From Bacteroidales bacterium UBA6428 (GTDB lineage Bacteria; Bacteroidota; Bacteroidia; Bacteroidales; UBA932): a DNA stretch of 64,000 nucleotides. Positions 34,974 through 44,291 of the stretch are shown here, piece after piece. The notes beneath the pieces were generated by a model. That model saw only the letters and a list, made by a program, of their open reading frames with translations, did not search any database and had not been told where the DNA came from. Within the stretch, counting starts at the first letter, position 1; each line of letters begins with the position of its first letter. The stretch is taken from the NCBI GenBank assembly GCA_002437305.1, contig DJOW01000058.1, positions 1 to 64,000 of the forward strand, written 5' to 3'. The position numbers were made by a program, and so were the translations under genes.

Positions 34974-36368
34974 ATGTACAGAAGAACATTTATTCTCGCC
35001 GCCTCGCTTCTGGTCCTTTCCGGAACCGTCGCCTCCGCGCAGAAACAGTCCGACAAAGGCGGCATCTCCGCCGAGATGCTGACCGAGATCCGTAAGGGCT
35101 ATGAGGGCACAGCCTCGGACAAGGCTATCCGCAACGCTCTTAACGCGGCGGCGATCAATGTCCTCGCCGCCAACTCGGAGAACATCACGATGATCGACAC
35201 CCACTTCTCCGACGAGGTGAAGACCAAGGGACGCACCAACCAGAAATCCTCAGGCCGTTGCTGGCTTTTCACTGGGCTCAATGTCCTTAGGGCCAGGATG
35301 ATTGACAAATATGACCTTGGCGCTTTCACCTTTTCCCAAAACTATGTCTTTTTCTACGATCAGCTGGAGAAGGCGAACCTTTTCCTCCAGGGCGTGATCG
35401 ACACCAAAGACTTGGGTTTTGATGACCGCAAAGTTGATTGGTTGTTCCGCAATCCGATTGGGGACGGGGGACAGTTCACAGGTGTCTCCAACCTTGTCAT
35501 GAAGTATGGTTTGGTGCCTTCCGAGGCGATGCCGGAGACTTACTGCGCGAACAACACTTCTCAAATGCGCGCACAGATCTCCAACAAACTCAGAGAGGAT
35601 GGTCTCAAGCTTCGCGGCGCGTCGGCCAAGGACTGCCAGGCCATGAAGACCGAGATGCTCAAGGAGATCTACAGGATGCTTGTACTTTGCCTCGGCGAGC
35701 CGCCGGTCGAGTTCGAGTGGGCCCGCTACGACTCCAAGGGCAGCCTCGTAAGCGCCAAGACCTACACCCCGAAATCCTTTTACAATGAATATGTAGGCGC
35801 GGATCTCGAGAGCGGCTACATCATGGTCATGAACGACCCGACCCGTGAGTACGGCAAGGTCTATGAGATTGATTATGACCGTCATGTCTATGACGGAGAG
35901 AATTGGCTTTACGTCAACCTTCCGATCGAAAGGATCAAGGAGATGGCGATTGCCTCGATCAAGGACAACACCGCGATGTATTTCTCCTGTGACGTCGGCA
36001 AGTTCATGGACCGTCAGAAGGGGACATTGGACCTTGATAATTTCGACTATGGTTCGCTTTTCGGTACAACTTTCCCGATGGACAAGCGGCAGAGGATTCA
36101 GACGCATGCCAGCGGTTCGTCCCACGCCATGACCCTTATTGCTGTCGACATCAAGGACGGCAAGCCGGTCAAGTGGATGGTGGAGAACAGCTGGGGAGCT
36201 GATTCGGGCTACAAGGGCAACCTCATCATGACTGACGAGTGGTTCGACAACTACATGTTCCGCCTTGTGGTCGAAAAGAAATATGTCCCTTCCGACGTTA
36301 CGGCCATGCTCGGGCAGAAGCCGATCCTCCTCCCGGCTTGGGATCCTATGTTCCTCCCGGAGGAGTAG
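34974..36368 (+). CDS. Exported C1-family (bleomycin hydrolase/PepC-like) cysteine aminopeptidase
   Basis: The 464-aa protein has a papain fold of the C1B type. The Gln-Cys pair is in NQKSSGRCWLFTGLNVLRAR, the catalytic His in SGSSHAMTLIAVD, and the Asn in WMVENSWG. Unlike cytoplasmic PepC it starts with a signal peptide (MYRRTFILAASLLVLSGTVASAQ), so it probably trims peptides in the periplasm. This fits proteolytic feeding common in Bacteroidales. The C-terminus AWDPMFLPEE is longer by a few residues than the blocking tail in self-processing bleomycin hydrolases. Confidence 0.9.
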   Translation: MYRRTFILAASLLVLSGTVASAQKQSDKGGISAEMLTEIRKGYEGTASDKAIRNALNAAAINVLAANSENITMIDTHFSDEVKTKGRTNQKSSGRCWLFTGLNVLRARMIDKYDLGAFTFSQNYVFFYDQLEKANLFLQGVIDTKDLGFDDRKVDWLFRNPIGDGGQFTGVSNLVMKYGLVPSEAMPETYCANNTSQMRAQISNKLREDGLKLRGASAKDCQAMKTEMLKEIYRMLVLCLGEPPVEFEWARYDSKGSLVSAKTYTPKSFYNEYVGADLESGYIMVMNDPTREYGKVYEIDYDRHVYDGENWLYVNLPIERIKEMAIASIKDNTAMYFSCDVGKFMDRQKGTLDLDNFDYGSLFGTTFPMDKRQRIQTHASGSSHAMTLIAVDIKDGKPVKWMVENSWGADSGYKGNLIMTDEWFDNYMFRLVVEKKYVPSDVTAMLGQKPILLPAWDPMFLPEE

Positions 36369-36440
36369 GAATCCTGTGTTGTGGCTTTGGCGGCTTGGCC
36401 TGCGTCTACAGTGTCCAAGCAATGAAAACGAACTTGAATC

Positions 36441-37649
36441 ATGAAATCTCTAAAAGAACTTTACAGGATAGGAAAAGGGCCCTCCAGCAGTCACACTATG
36501 GGACCCAACAAGGCCGCCAAGGATTTCGCTGAGCGGCATTACGGGGCAGCCTCTTTTGAGGTCACGCTTTATGGCAGCCTGGCCGCCACCGGAAAAGGCC
36601 ACATGACAGATGTCGCGATCATCGAGGCTATGGAGCGGATCGCCCCTGTGAGCATAGTATGGAAGCCCGATGTCTTTCTGCCGTTTCATCCCAATGGAAT
36701 GTGTTTTCGGTCTTTCGGCCCGGAAGGGTGTAAGACTGATGAGTGGACAGTCTACAGTGTGGGTGGCGGAGCTTTGTCCGAGGGCCGGCCTGATGACAGG
36801 TTTTCAACTCCTGATGTCTATGAAATGAATCATCTTGCCGAGATTCAGAAATGGTGCGAGGACAAGGGCCGCAGTTATTGGGAATATGTCGATATCTGCG
36901 AGGGGCCGGACATCTGGGATTACCTCCAGGAAGTGTGGGTGGCCATGAAAGCTTCCGTTGAAAGAGGCATTGACCATGAGGGGGTTCTTCCAGGTCCGCT
37001 TAACCTGCCGAGAAAGGCTCCTACTTATTATGTAAAGGCGACAGGCTACAAGCAGACTCTACAGACCCGCGGCCTTGTCTATGCCTATGCCCTTGCCGTC
37101 AGTGAGGAGAACGCTTCCGGAGGAATCATTGTGACTGCCCCGACCTGCGGCTCAAGCGGTGTCATGCCGGGAGTGCTTTACCATTTGGCGAAAGGTCACA
37201 ATTTTAAGGATATCCGTGTGTTGCATGCCTTGGCGACCGCTGGTGTAATCGGCAATGTGGTCAAGCAGAACGCGTCCATCTCAGGAGCTGAGGTAGGATG
37301 CCAAGGGGAGGTAGGGGTTGCTTGTGCCATGGCTTCCGCCGCGGCGTGCCAACTTTTTGGAGGCAGCCCTTCACAAATTGAATATGCCGCCGAAATGGGA
37401 CTTGAGCATCATTTGGGCATGACTTGCGATCCGATCTGTGGCCTTGTGCAGATTCCATGCATCGAGAGGAATGCTTTCGCGGCGACCCGCGCTCTGGATT
37501 CGAACCTTTACGCCGCATTCTCCGACGGCAAGCACAGGGTGTCTTTCGACCATGTGGTCGAGGTGATGAAGCAGACCGGCAAGGATCTGCCTTCTTTGTA
37601 CAAGGAGACCGGCACAGGTGGTCTTGCCAGGGGCTTCAATAAAATCTGA
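36441..37649 (+). CDS. sdaA: L-serine dehydratase (iron-sulfur, single chain)
   Basis: The 402-aa protein joins the beta-type N-terminal domain (YRIGKGPSSSHTMGPNKAA) and the alpha-type catalytic domain in one chain. It shows TAPTCGSSGVMPGVLYHL, a Cys in SGAEVGCQGEVGVACAMASAA, and CDPICGLVQIPCIERNAF, which together supply the cysteines of the [4Fe-4S] cluster. It deaminates L-serine to pyruvate. It is transcribed alone and ends at the hairpin at 37696. Confidence 0.93.
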   Translation: MKSLKELYRIGKGPSSSHTMGPNKAAKDFAERHYGAASFEVTLYGSLAATGKGHMTDVAIIEAMERIAPVSIVWKPDVFLPFHPNGMCFRSFGPEGCKTDEWTVYSVGGGALSEGRPDDRFSTPDVYEMNHLAEIQKWCEDKGRSYWEYVDICEGPDIWDYLQEVWVAMKASVERGIDHEGVLPGPLNLPRKAPTYYVKATGYKQTLQTRGLVYAYALAVSEENASGGIIVTAPTCGSSGVMPGVLYHLAKGHNFKDIRVLHALATAGVIGNVVKQNASISGAEVGCQGEVGVACAMASAAACQLFGGSPSQIEYAAEMGLEHHLGMTCDPICGLVQIPCIERNAFAATRALDSNLYAAFSDGKHRVSFDHVVEVMKQTGKDLPSLYKETGTGGLARGFNKI

Positions 37650-37695
37650 ATTCTGAATATAGATTATTCAAAATTCGACATAATGACAGTATTTA

Positions 37696-37737
37696 GCGAC
37701 AAGGTGTCATGTAATAGTGACATTTTGTCGCCTTTTT
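37696..37737 (+). terminator. Terminator of sdaA, a nearly perfect 36-base palindrome
   Basis: 37696-37709 pairs with 37718-37731 over 14 bp (two G-U pairs in RNA) with an eight-base loop, then CTTTTTG follows. The T run also contains a TTTTG that could serve as the -33 element for hsp20. Confidence 0.8.
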
Positions 37738-37844
37738 GACATTTTAGCCGCATTGGTATGTTGATTGATTATATTCCAGATGTCCGCTCGAAAGAGCGGG
37801 CGAAAACAGATAATAAAAAACAAAAAAAATAGGAGATTTAAATT

Positions 37845-38282
37845 ATGTTACCAGTATCAAAAAAGTACAATAACCAGAATTGGTTGCCAAGCATGTTCAA
37901 TGATTTCTTTGACAATGATTGGATGGTAAGAGCCAATGCGACCGCCCCGGCGATCAATGTATTGGAGAACGAGAAAAGTTATGACATCGAGCTTGCCGCT
38001 CCTGGAATGACCAAGGATGATTTCAAGGTCAGTCTTGACGACAATGGTGATCTCGTGATCAACATGGAGAAGAAAGAGGAAAACAATGAGGAAAAGAAGC
38101 ACGGTCATTATCTGAGACGCGAATTCTCGTACTCAAAGTTCCAGCAGACTATGGTTCTTCCGGAAGATGTTGAGAAAGACAAGATTAACGCTGCTGTTGT
38201 CAATGGTGTCCTAAAGATCAACCTTCCAAAGGTCCAGAAAGAAGAGTCAACTCCTGCAAAAAAAGTCATAGAAATTAAGTAA
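37845..38282 (+). CDS. Small heat-shock protein (Hsp20/alpha-crystallin)
   Basis: The 145-aa chaperone holds unfolding proteins for refolding by DnaK. An alpha-crystallin domain spans about residues 40-130 (PAINVLENEKSYDIELAAPGMTKDDFKVSL to the GVLKINLPK motif). The C-terminal tail carries an extra KKVIEIK rather than a plain I-x-I. A good Shine-Dalgarno AGGAG lies about 10 bases before the ATG. This is unusual in this window and suggests strong translation. The promoter region is weak by housekeeping standards (TTTTG, 18 bases, TATGTTGA), in keeping with regulation by heat stress. Confidence 0.93.
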   Translation: MLPVSKKYNNQNWLPSMFNDFFDNDWMVRANATAPAINVLENEKSYDIELAAPGMTKDDFKVSLDDNGDLVINMEKKEENNEEKKHGHYLRREFSYSKFQQTMVLPEDVEKDKINAAVVNGVLKINLPKVQKEESTPAKKVIEIK

Positions 38283-38286
38283 AAAG

Positions 38287-38317
38287 TTTGCAGATTCAAG
38301 AAATATGCGTATCTTTG
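38287..38317 (+). promoter_or_regulatory. Promoter of tRNA-Asp
   Basis: TTTG at 38287-38290, 19 bases, then TATCTTTG at 38310-38317: a perfect consensus match. The -7 box overlaps the left arm of an inverted repeat. Confidence 0.8.
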
Positions 38318-38360
38318 CATCCGCATTCAAGAAAACAGTCTTGGATTCGCGGATGCAAAG
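38313..38360 (+). repeat. 12-bp inverted repeat between the tRNA-Asp promoter and the tRNA
   Basis: CTTTGCATCCGC (38313-38324) and its exact reverse complement (38349-38360) are followed by the tRNA six bases later. Inner bases ATTCAAG/CTTGGAT extend the pairing with a G-U pair. It includes the end of the -7 box, so only part of it is transcribed. Confidence 0.8.
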
Positions 38361-38366
38361 TCGCAT

Positions 38367-38440
38367 GGTGCGGTAGTTCAGCTGGTTAGAATGCCGGCCT
38401 GTCACGCCGGAGGTCGAGGGTTCGAGTCCCTTCCGCACCG
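38367..38440 (+). tRNA. tRNA-Asp (GTC)
   Basis: The 74-base cloverleaf has a GGTGCGG/CCGCACC acceptor, anticodon stem CCGGC/GCCGG with anticodon GTC at 38401-38403, a TTCGAGT loop and discriminator G. CCA is not encoded. Confidence 0.97.
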
Positions 38441-38445
38441 CGAAA

Positions 38446-38494
38446 AAGTCTCACAAGTGTGTTGTCAATCAACAACTGGTGAGACTTCTTTTTA
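38446..38494 (+). terminator. Terminator of tRNA-Asp
   Basis: AAGTCTCAC (38446-38454) pairs with GTGAGACTT (38479-38487), with an inner GTTGT/ACAAC stem, then CTTTTTATT follows. Confidence 0.85.
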
Positions 38495-38828
38495 TTCCTA
38501 CCGGCAATTCCAACTATTTTCAGTTTCTTTATTCTATCTTGTTCTTCTTGTAGCAGTGCGTGCTGCGTAAGACTTCTGGATTATCTTCCGAATTATCTTC
38601 CGAATATTCCGGGGCAGTCCAAAACCTTGTGTGTTAAGGAAGTAAAGTAGAACTTACATGTGTCTTTGTGTAAACGTTACAAAAGGTATATAAATATGTC
38701 ATCATTGTCTGTTCTTCAGGGTCTGGTGGGTTATGTCCTGCCGTCCCATCTGCTCGGGTATTCACATGGCCAAAGGCAAGATCGTTCTGGAAGTACACCT
38801 GTCTCTGACAATGATGACAAGCGGGCGC

Positions 38829-38894
38829 CAGACCTGCCCGGCTGAGGGTTCAGACCTGCTCGGCTGTGGGTTCAGACCTGCCCGGCTGTGGCGC
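38829..38894. repeat. 22-bp tandem repeat, three copies
   Basis: Units at 38829, 38851 and 38873 each start CAGACCTGC and continue C/T, CGGCTG, A/T, GGG. They differ at two positions, plus the end of unit 3. Confidence 0.9.
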
Positions 38895-39105
38895 TATATC
38901 TGCCTCGTGGAGTTTAACTGCTTGTTAATAAATATGTTAATAAAGGTTCCTCCTGCCCGTGCCGGGTAGGGGGAACTGTGTGTAAAGGATTGAAGATAAA
39001 GTTGTTATCCTACACGTTAAAAAGAAATGGTGCGGCACCTGCTGTCGGAAGTATGATCGAAGCCCTGCTGTAGGTCAAACAGCATCCACGCTCTGTTTTT
39101 GGGGT

Positions 39106-39145
39106 GTCAAAATCATGGGTGTCGGGGTTGTCAAAATCATGGGTG
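39106..39145. repeat. 16-base direct repeat at 24-bp spacing
   Basis: GTCAAAATCATGGGTG occurs at 39106-39121 and 39130-39145. Confidence 0.9.
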
Positions 39146-39194
39146 CAATAAAGAAACGGTAGGCTGGTTGTGATGAAAAGACGGGAAATATTCG

Positions 39195-39202
39195 TATTTT
39201 TG
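39195..39202 (+). promoter_or_regulatory. -7 element of uvrA
   Basis: TATTTTTG followed by CAGTTCGC, matching the extended form seen at other genes in the window. The -33 partner is unclear. It lies inside the long reading frame from 39170, so translation starts at 39227. Confidence 0.5.
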
Positions 39203-39226
39203 CAGTTCGCTAATCGCTGGACGACT

Positions 39227-42097
39227 ATGGCAGAGGACGGAAAGATCATCATAAAGGGAGCTAAGGTCAACAACCTCAAGAACATTACAGTCGAGATCCC
39301 TAGGAACAAGCTGGTGGTGGTGACAGGAATATCCGGGTCGGGAAAATCATCTCTGGCTTTCGACACGCTTTTCGCGGAAGGGCAGAGGCGCTTCGCCGAG
39401 AGCCTGTCCTCGTACGCGCGTCAGTTTCTTGGCAGGATGAGCAAGCCGGATGTGGAGTCTATAGAAGGCATTCCTCCGGCGATCGCCATCGAGCAGAAGG
39501 TCAATGTCAAGAATCCACGCTCCACTGTGGCCACGACAACCGAGATTTACGACTATCTCCGCATCATTTTCGCGAGGATAGGACGGACATATTCCCCGAT
39601 CAGCGGCAGGGAGGTCAAGTGTCATAGCGTCAATGACGTTATGGCGAGCATCCTGAGCGGAGACTCAAGGACGGCGTATATTCTCGCTGACCTCAACTGG
39701 TCCGCGAGGGAGGACAAGGTAGAGTTGATGCTCGGGCTGAAGGAGGAAGGATATTCCCGTTTCTTTGGCGATGAGGGCATAATCCGCATCGAGGAAGTAA
39801 TGAAGATGGCTGACAAGGGTGAGTATCCTGAACATCTTGACCTGCTGGTCGACCGTCTGAGGCTGCCGGACTTCAGAAATTGCCTGCCTTACGGTGATGA
39901 CGGCGAGCCGTGGTCCCAAAACGAGTGGGAGGATCTCCAGACCAGACTGCGGTCATCGATCGACACCGCGTTCAGGGTGGGCGAGGGCAGACTCATCCTG
40001 CGCAAGGACAATTCCGTCGAGGAATATTCCAACCGTTTCGAGCTGGATGGAATAACCTTCCGCCAGCCGGATGAATATCTTTTCTCGTTCAACAGCCCTC
40101 TGGGTGCCTGCCCTGTCTGCGGAGGCCTCGGCAAGATCATAGGGATCAGCGAAGACCTTGTGATTCCAGACAAGACCAAGAGCATCTACGATGGCGCCAT
40201 AGCCTGCTGGAGGGGAGAATCAATGGGCTGGTACAGGGATCATCTGATCAAGGTGGCTCCCCGTTACGGAATCCCTATCTTCGAGCCTTACTGCAATCTT
40301 CCGCAAAAGGTCAAGGACATCATCTGGAATGGCCACAGTGTTGAGGGTGACGACAATTCGATCATCGGCATCAACGAGTTCTTCAAGTGGGTTGAGTCCA
40401 ACCGCTACAAGATCCAGTACAAGTACATGCTCAGCAGGTTCTCCGGCAGAACCACATGCCACGCCTGTCACGGCACGAGGCTGCGCCCGGAGGCGCTTTA
40501 CGTGAAAGTAGGCGGGAAGACCATAGCGGAACTGCTTGACATGAACGTGGACGCGCTTCTTGACTTCTTCGCCGGCTTGAGGTTGACCGACTATGAGACA
40601 TCCATTGTGCGCAAGGCCGTCGAGGAGATTGTCTCGCGTCTGAGGTACATAAAGGATGTCGGACTTGCGTATCTTACGCTGAGCCGCGCCTGCAACACCC
40701 TTTCGGGTGGGGAAAGCCAGAGAATCAATCTGGTGACCGCCCTCGGAAGCTCGCTGGTCGGCTCGATGTACATTCTTGACGAGCCGAGCATCGGCCTGCA
40801 TCCGCGTGACACCGAACGGCTTATCGGTGTGCTGCGCAAACTGCGTGACATAGGCAACACCCTTGTCGTTGTCGAGCACGACGAGGAGATCATACGCGCT
40901 GCGGACGTACTGATCGACATGGGCCCTTACGCCGGAGTGAACGGAGGGCAGATTGTCTTCCAGGGAAAGATCGGAGACAAGGTTCCGGCGAAGGTAATGG
41001 ACAATTCCCTGACGCTCCAGTACCTGACCGGACGGCGCTCCCGCTACGTCAGGGAAAAGCATCCGTGGACATATTCAATCACTGTGGAAGGCGCCCGGGA
41101 GCACAATCTTAAGAATATTGACGTGCGTTTCCCTCTTGGGGTTCTGACAGTTGTCTCCGGGGTCAGCGGCAGCGGAAAATCCTCCCTGGTCGGGGACATA
41201 CTCTACCCGGCGCTTTACCGTCAGATCAACCAGACCGGCGACCTTCCCGGGATATTCAAAAAGATCTCCGGCAACACCGACCGCATCAAGAATGTTGAAT
41301 ATGTCGACCAGAATCCGATAGGGAAGAGCTCCCGCTCCAACGCCGTGACCTATCTAAAGGTCTACGATGACATCCGCAAGCTCCTTGCTGACCAACAATA
41401 TGCCAAGATCAACGGCTACACTCCGTCTTTCTTCTCGTTCAACCAGGACGGCGGACGTTGCCCGGAGTGTCAGGGTGACGGATTCGTGCGCATCCCGATG
41501 CAGTTCATGGCTGATGTGACAATGGTCTGCGATACGTGCGGAGGCAAGCGCTTCAAGCCGGACATCCTTGAGGTCCGTTTCAAGGGCAAGAATGTTGACG
41601 ACATCCTGAACATGAGTGTCGAGGAGGCGATCTTGTTCTTCGGCTCGCAGCCGGAGGAACTCTCAAAGCAGATTGCCCGGAAACTCCAGCCGCTTGTCGA
41701 TGTGGGACTGTCCTACATCAAGCTCGGCCAGAGCTCATCGACCTTGTCCGGAGGGGAGAGCCAGAGGATCAAGCTGGCCTGGTTCCTGTCCAAAAATGAG
41801 GATGATCCGGCTGGCAGCAGGAAAAAGATCCTGTTCCTGTTCGACGAACCGACGACCGGTCTGCATTTCTATGACGTGGAGAAGTTGCTGAAGGCATTTG
41901 ATTTCCTGATACGCAACGGCCACACTGTGATTGTCGTGGAACACAATCTGGATGTGATAAGAGCCGCCGACTGGGTCATCGACCTCGGACCCGAGGCCGG
42001 AGACAACGGCGGCCAGGTGGTCTTCGCCGGCACTCCGGAGGAAATGATCAAGGCGGGACAGTCGTGGACAGCGAAGTATTTACGCACAGATGTTTGA
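39227..42097 (+). CDS. uvrA: Excinuclease ABC subunit A
   Basis: The 956-aa DNA-damage sensor of nucleotide excision repair has two ABC ATPase halves: Walker [11 protein letters not shown] and [10 protein letters not shown], with signatures [11 protein letters not shown] and [11 protein letters not shown]. Zinc-binding pairs [17 protein letters not shown] and [17 protein letters not shown] are present. The frame extends to 39170, but [20 protein letters not shown] matches the family start and lies after the promoter. It converges with licD 17 bases further on. Confidence 0.97.
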   Translation: MAEDGKIIIKGAKVNNLKNITVEIPRNKLVVVTGISGSGKSSLAFDTLFAEGQRRFAESLSSYARQFLGRMSKPDVESIEGIPPAIAIEQKVNVKNPRSTVATTTEIYDYLRIIFARIGRTYSPISGREVKCHSVNDVMASILSGDSRTAYILADLNWSAREDKVELMLGLKEEGYSRFFGDEGIIRIEEVMKMADKGEYPEHLDLLVDRLRLPDFRNCLPYGDDGEPWSQNEWEDLQTRLRSSIDTAFRVGEGRLILRKDNSVEEYSNRFELDGITFRQPDEYLFSFNSPLGACPVCGGLGKIIGISEDLVIPDKTKSIYDGAIACWRGESMGWYRDHLIKVAPRYGIPIFEPYCNLPQKVKDIIWNGHSVEGDDNSIIGINEFFKWVESNRYKIQYKYMLSRFSGRTTCHACHGTRLRPEALYVKVGGKTIAELLDMNVDALLDFFAGLRLTDYETSIVRKAVEEIVSRLRYIKDVGLAYLTLSRACNTLSGGESQRINLVTALGSSLVGSMYILDEPSIGLHPRDTERLIGVLRKLRDIGNTLVVVEHDEEIIRAADVLIDMGPYAGVNGGQIVFQGKIGDKVPAKVMDNSLTLQYLTGRRSRYVREKHPWTYSITVEGAREHNLKNIDVRFPLGVLTVVSGVSGSGKSSLVGDILYPALYRQINQTGDLPGIFKKISGNTDRIKNVEYVDQNPIGKSSRSNAVTYLKVYDDIRKLLADQQYAKINGYTPSFFSFNQDGGRCPECQGDGFVRIPMQFMADVTMVCDTCGGKRFKPDILEVRFKGKNVDDILNMSVEEAILFFGSQPEELSKQIARKLQPLVDVGLSYIKLGQSSSTLSGGESQRIKLAWFLSKNEDDPAGSRKKILFLFDEPTTGLHFYDVEKLLKAFDFLIRNGHTVIVVEHNLDVIRAADWVIDLGPEAGDNGGQVVFAGTPEEMIKAGQSWTAKYLRTDV

Positions 42098-42114
42098 ACC
42101 CTTGATGGCAGGCG

Positions 42115-42942
42115 TTAATCCTTCCACCAGAAAGTGATGTAGTCCTGCAATGGTTTCCGTTTGTTTTGTGGCGGAAGGATCATGTAGTCCCCGTAGGAGT
42201 CACGTAAGATGCTGTCATAACTCTTCCAGACAAAAAACTCACTGTCCTCGAAACTTAATTTGACGTACTCATTGATCTCCTGGTCTGTGAAAAACTCGCA
42301 TGTCCCATCGTCAGGGCAGCAGAGTTGTGACCAGTGATGGCTTTCCGGTGGAGATACAAGAGCGATAAGGGTTGTCATGTCCCTGACTATGTCGGCAGGG
42401 TCGCGCCTGCTGAGACGGGGATTCATCTTCTTGAGAATCCATGCCTTGAGCCTTTTCTTGATTGAAAACCTTGAAGAGAGGGCGGCATGCGCCTTGCGTA
42501 TTCCGACATTTAGCTTCAACAAAAGGAACAAAGAGTCATGTATCCTTTTAAAAGTGTCAGGATCGTCCGGCACCCTGTCAATCGGGAATATGTCAATCCA
42601 AACCCCTACATCGCGTTTTATCCAAGGGATGCAACTGGAGGCGAGTGTCTTTTCCGTGTCGCAGACCCTGCCGAAAGCTATATAGCAATCAGCTGTGTTG
42701 CGGCTGTCGATGAATGAAAACCTATCGGAACGGTAGGAGGTTCTGAACCGTTCGTAGTCATCACGTGGCATCATTATGTCCAAATCGTCGTCCCATGGGA
42801 TGAAGCCTTTGTGGCGCACCGCCCCAAGCAGTGTGCCATAGCCCAAGGAATATCTGATGCCGTTCCTCTCACAGAAACCGGCCACATCTTTGAGTATCTC
42901 AAGGCTGAACTGTTGCAGTTCCTTTAATTTGAGCTGTTTCAT
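42115..42942 (-). CDS. LicD-family phosphotransferase (copy 1)
   Basis: The 275-aa protein is a nucleotidyltransferase-fold LicD: FCERNGIRYSLGYGTLLGAVRHKGFIPWDDDLDIMMPRDDYERF carries the conserved GTLLGA and the acidic WDDDxD metal site. LicD enzymes move phosphocholine or a similar alcohol phosphate from its CDP-activated form onto a surface glycan. It is the last gene of a three-gene minus-strand operon, five bases after the cytidylyltransferase fusion that could supply its donor. It is a paralogue of the plus-strand gene at 45425. Confidence 0.88.
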   Translation of the reverse strand: MKQLKLKELQQFSLEILKDVAGFCERNGIRYSLGYGTLLGAVRHKGFIPWDDDLDIMMPRDDYERFRTSYRSDRFSFIDSRNTADCYIAFGRVCDTEKTLASSCIPWIKRDVGVWIDIFPIDRVPDDPDTFKRIHDSLFLLLKLNVGIRKAHAALSSRFSIKKRLKAWILKKMNPRLSRRDPADIVRDMTTLIALVSPPESHHWSQLCCPDDGTCEFFTDQEINEYVKLSFEDSEFFVWKSYDSILRDSYGDYMILPPQNKRKPLQDYITFWWKD

Positions 42943-42947
42943 AGACG

Positions 42948-44291
42948 TTAGCTTAGCTTGTAGACATTCTTGCCATTCAGGTAGTCCTCTTGAATCTGGG
43001 TCATCTTCAGGATCTCATCCTTTGTCAGAAGATAGACGCTTTGGCCCGGGTTCAGGATTTGGGAGATGAATTCCCTGATCTCATACCTCAAACCTTCGCC
43101 CATGAACGGGTAGAAACATTTTCTGTTCATGTTTTGATCCTCGAATCTTTGCTCAAAAAAGTCGGTTTTCCACCATGGTGCCGGAACGTAGATGTACCCT
43201 TGGGTCCCGGAGATCACCATGTTGCCTTCTGTCTTTGCACCAAGACCGACCTGGAAAGACGCGGTCGCGCTGTCATAGCGGAACACTGCCTTTGTGTACA
43301 TGTCAACCTCGTTTTTCATGATTGAATAGAAATTGACATCCCGTACATCGCATCCCAATAGCTTTATGACAGGAAGCAAGGGGAAGCAGGCGTTCTCGTT
43401 CATGCTCCCTCCGAACTTATTGTGATCCAGCTTCGAGGACTTCTCATCGGTGAGAGTGGTGACCGATGCGTTGATGTCCACGATCTTACCGATCGCACCG
43501 GATTTCAATGTGGAGACAAGGTGGCGGAAAGCCGGGCAATAGGCTGTCTTGTGCGCGACCATCAGGGTCGTGCCATTGTCTTCGGCGATTGAGAACAATT
43601 CTTGCGCTTCCGCGTGGCGCAGGACAAAAGGCGTCTCGCAAAGTACGTGTTTGCCGGCAGTCAGAGCCGCTCTCGCATAGTTGAAATGAGTGTAGTGAGG
43701 AGAGGCGATGTAGACAGCGTCGCAGTCTTCCAACAGCTCGTCAAGGGTCTTGGCCGCGAATGGAATCCCGTTTGCCGTGCAGAACCTCAGGCATTCCTCC
43801 GTGTCAGGATTGAATGCGGTGCTGACCGTGTTGCAGCTGACAAATTTGGCTTCTGGTACGAATCTTTCAGCGATGCTGCCGGTTCCGATTATGCCTATCC
43901 TTACAGAGAGTTGCTCCTCCCTGAGCATGGTGCTGGAGATGCCTTGGGTGCGAGGCAGATACACAACCTCACAGTATTCTTTAAGGTAATCGAAGTAACC
44001 TTCCCAATCAGAGCCGATCGCGAAGACATCTATGTTATGCTTCTGAATGTCATCTATCTTTTGCCCTTTGTATTCTTCGATTATGATCTCGTCGGCGAAT
44101 CCGGTGTCCTTTACAGCCTGTATGCGTTTCATCACGCTGTCCCGCGTGTTCATCTTACCGCGTTCAAGGTCAAAGTTGTCCGTCGTCACGCCGACAATGA
44201 GCCAGTCACCAAGCTCCTTTGCCCGACGCAACAGATTAATGTGCCCTTGATGGAGGACGTCAAAAGTGCCGTAAGTTATAACCTTTTTCAT
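42948..44291 (-). CDS. Fusion of TagD-like cytidylyltransferase and Gfo/Idh/MocA-type domain
   Basis: Residues 1-128 are a glycerol-3-phosphate/ethanolamine-phosphate-type cytidylyltransferase: ITYGTFDVLHQGHINLLRRAKELGD (HxGH) and RTQGISSTMLR (the CTP-binding RTxGIST-type motif). Residues about 131-447 are an NAD(P)-binding Gfo/Idh/MocA domain (IGIIGTGSIAERF, ALTAGKHVLCETPF, AEDNGTTLMVAHKTAYCPAF). The catalytic EKP lysine of that family is Thr220 here (ETP). The ATG at 44291 overlaps the aminotransferase stop as TGATG; an in-frame TTG one codon earlier is less likely. It probably makes a CDP-activated alcohol phosphate for LicD. Whether the second domain still reduces a substrate is open. Confidence 0.88.
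   Translation of the reverse strand: MKKVITYGTFDVLHQGHINLLRRAKELGDWLIVGVTTDNFDLERGKMNTRDSVMKRIQAVKDTGFADEIIIEEYKGQKIDDIQKHNIDVFAIGSDWEGYFDYLKEYCEVVYLPRTQGISSTMLREEQLSVRIGIIGTGSIAERFVPEAKFVSCNTVSTAFNPDTEECLRFCTANGIPFAAKTLDELLEDCDAVYIASPHYTHFNYARAALTAGKHVLCETPFVLRHAEAQELFSIAEDNGTTLMVAHKTAYCPAFRHLVSTLKSGAIGKIVDINASVTTLTDEKSSKLDHNKFGGSMNENACFPLLPVIKLLGCDVRDVNFYSIMKNEVDMYTKAVFRYDSATASFQVGLGAKTEGNMVISGTQGYIYVPAPWWKTDFFEQRFEDQNMNRKCFYPFMGEGLRYEIREFISQILNPGQSVYLLTKDEILKMTQIQEDYLNGKNVYKLS

Larger units (their letters stand above)
38495..39194. other. 700-base gap before uvrA with short repeats
   Basis: No convincing gene is present. The gap holds a 12-base duplication (TTATCTTCCGAA at about 38581 and 38594), a triplicated 22-bp unit (38829-38894) and a 24-bp-period duplication (39106-39145). 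Small frames here have no family resemblance or usable start context. Confidence 0.7.

Noticed and set aside
35250..36422. 390-codon open frame on the minus strand
   Set aside because: It is antisense to the whole C1 peptidase gene, which has all catalytic residues and a signal peptide. The antisense product is His/Val/Leu-rich without a recognisable domain.
37696..37731. Heat-shock operator (CIRCE-like) for hsp20
   Set aside because: The palindrome does not match CIRCE, and it is followed by a T run just after sdaA, so a terminator explains it.
38829..39145. CRISPR array
   Set aside because: The repeats are directly tandem (22 bp) or only two copies, without unique spacers of normal size, and no cas gene is near.
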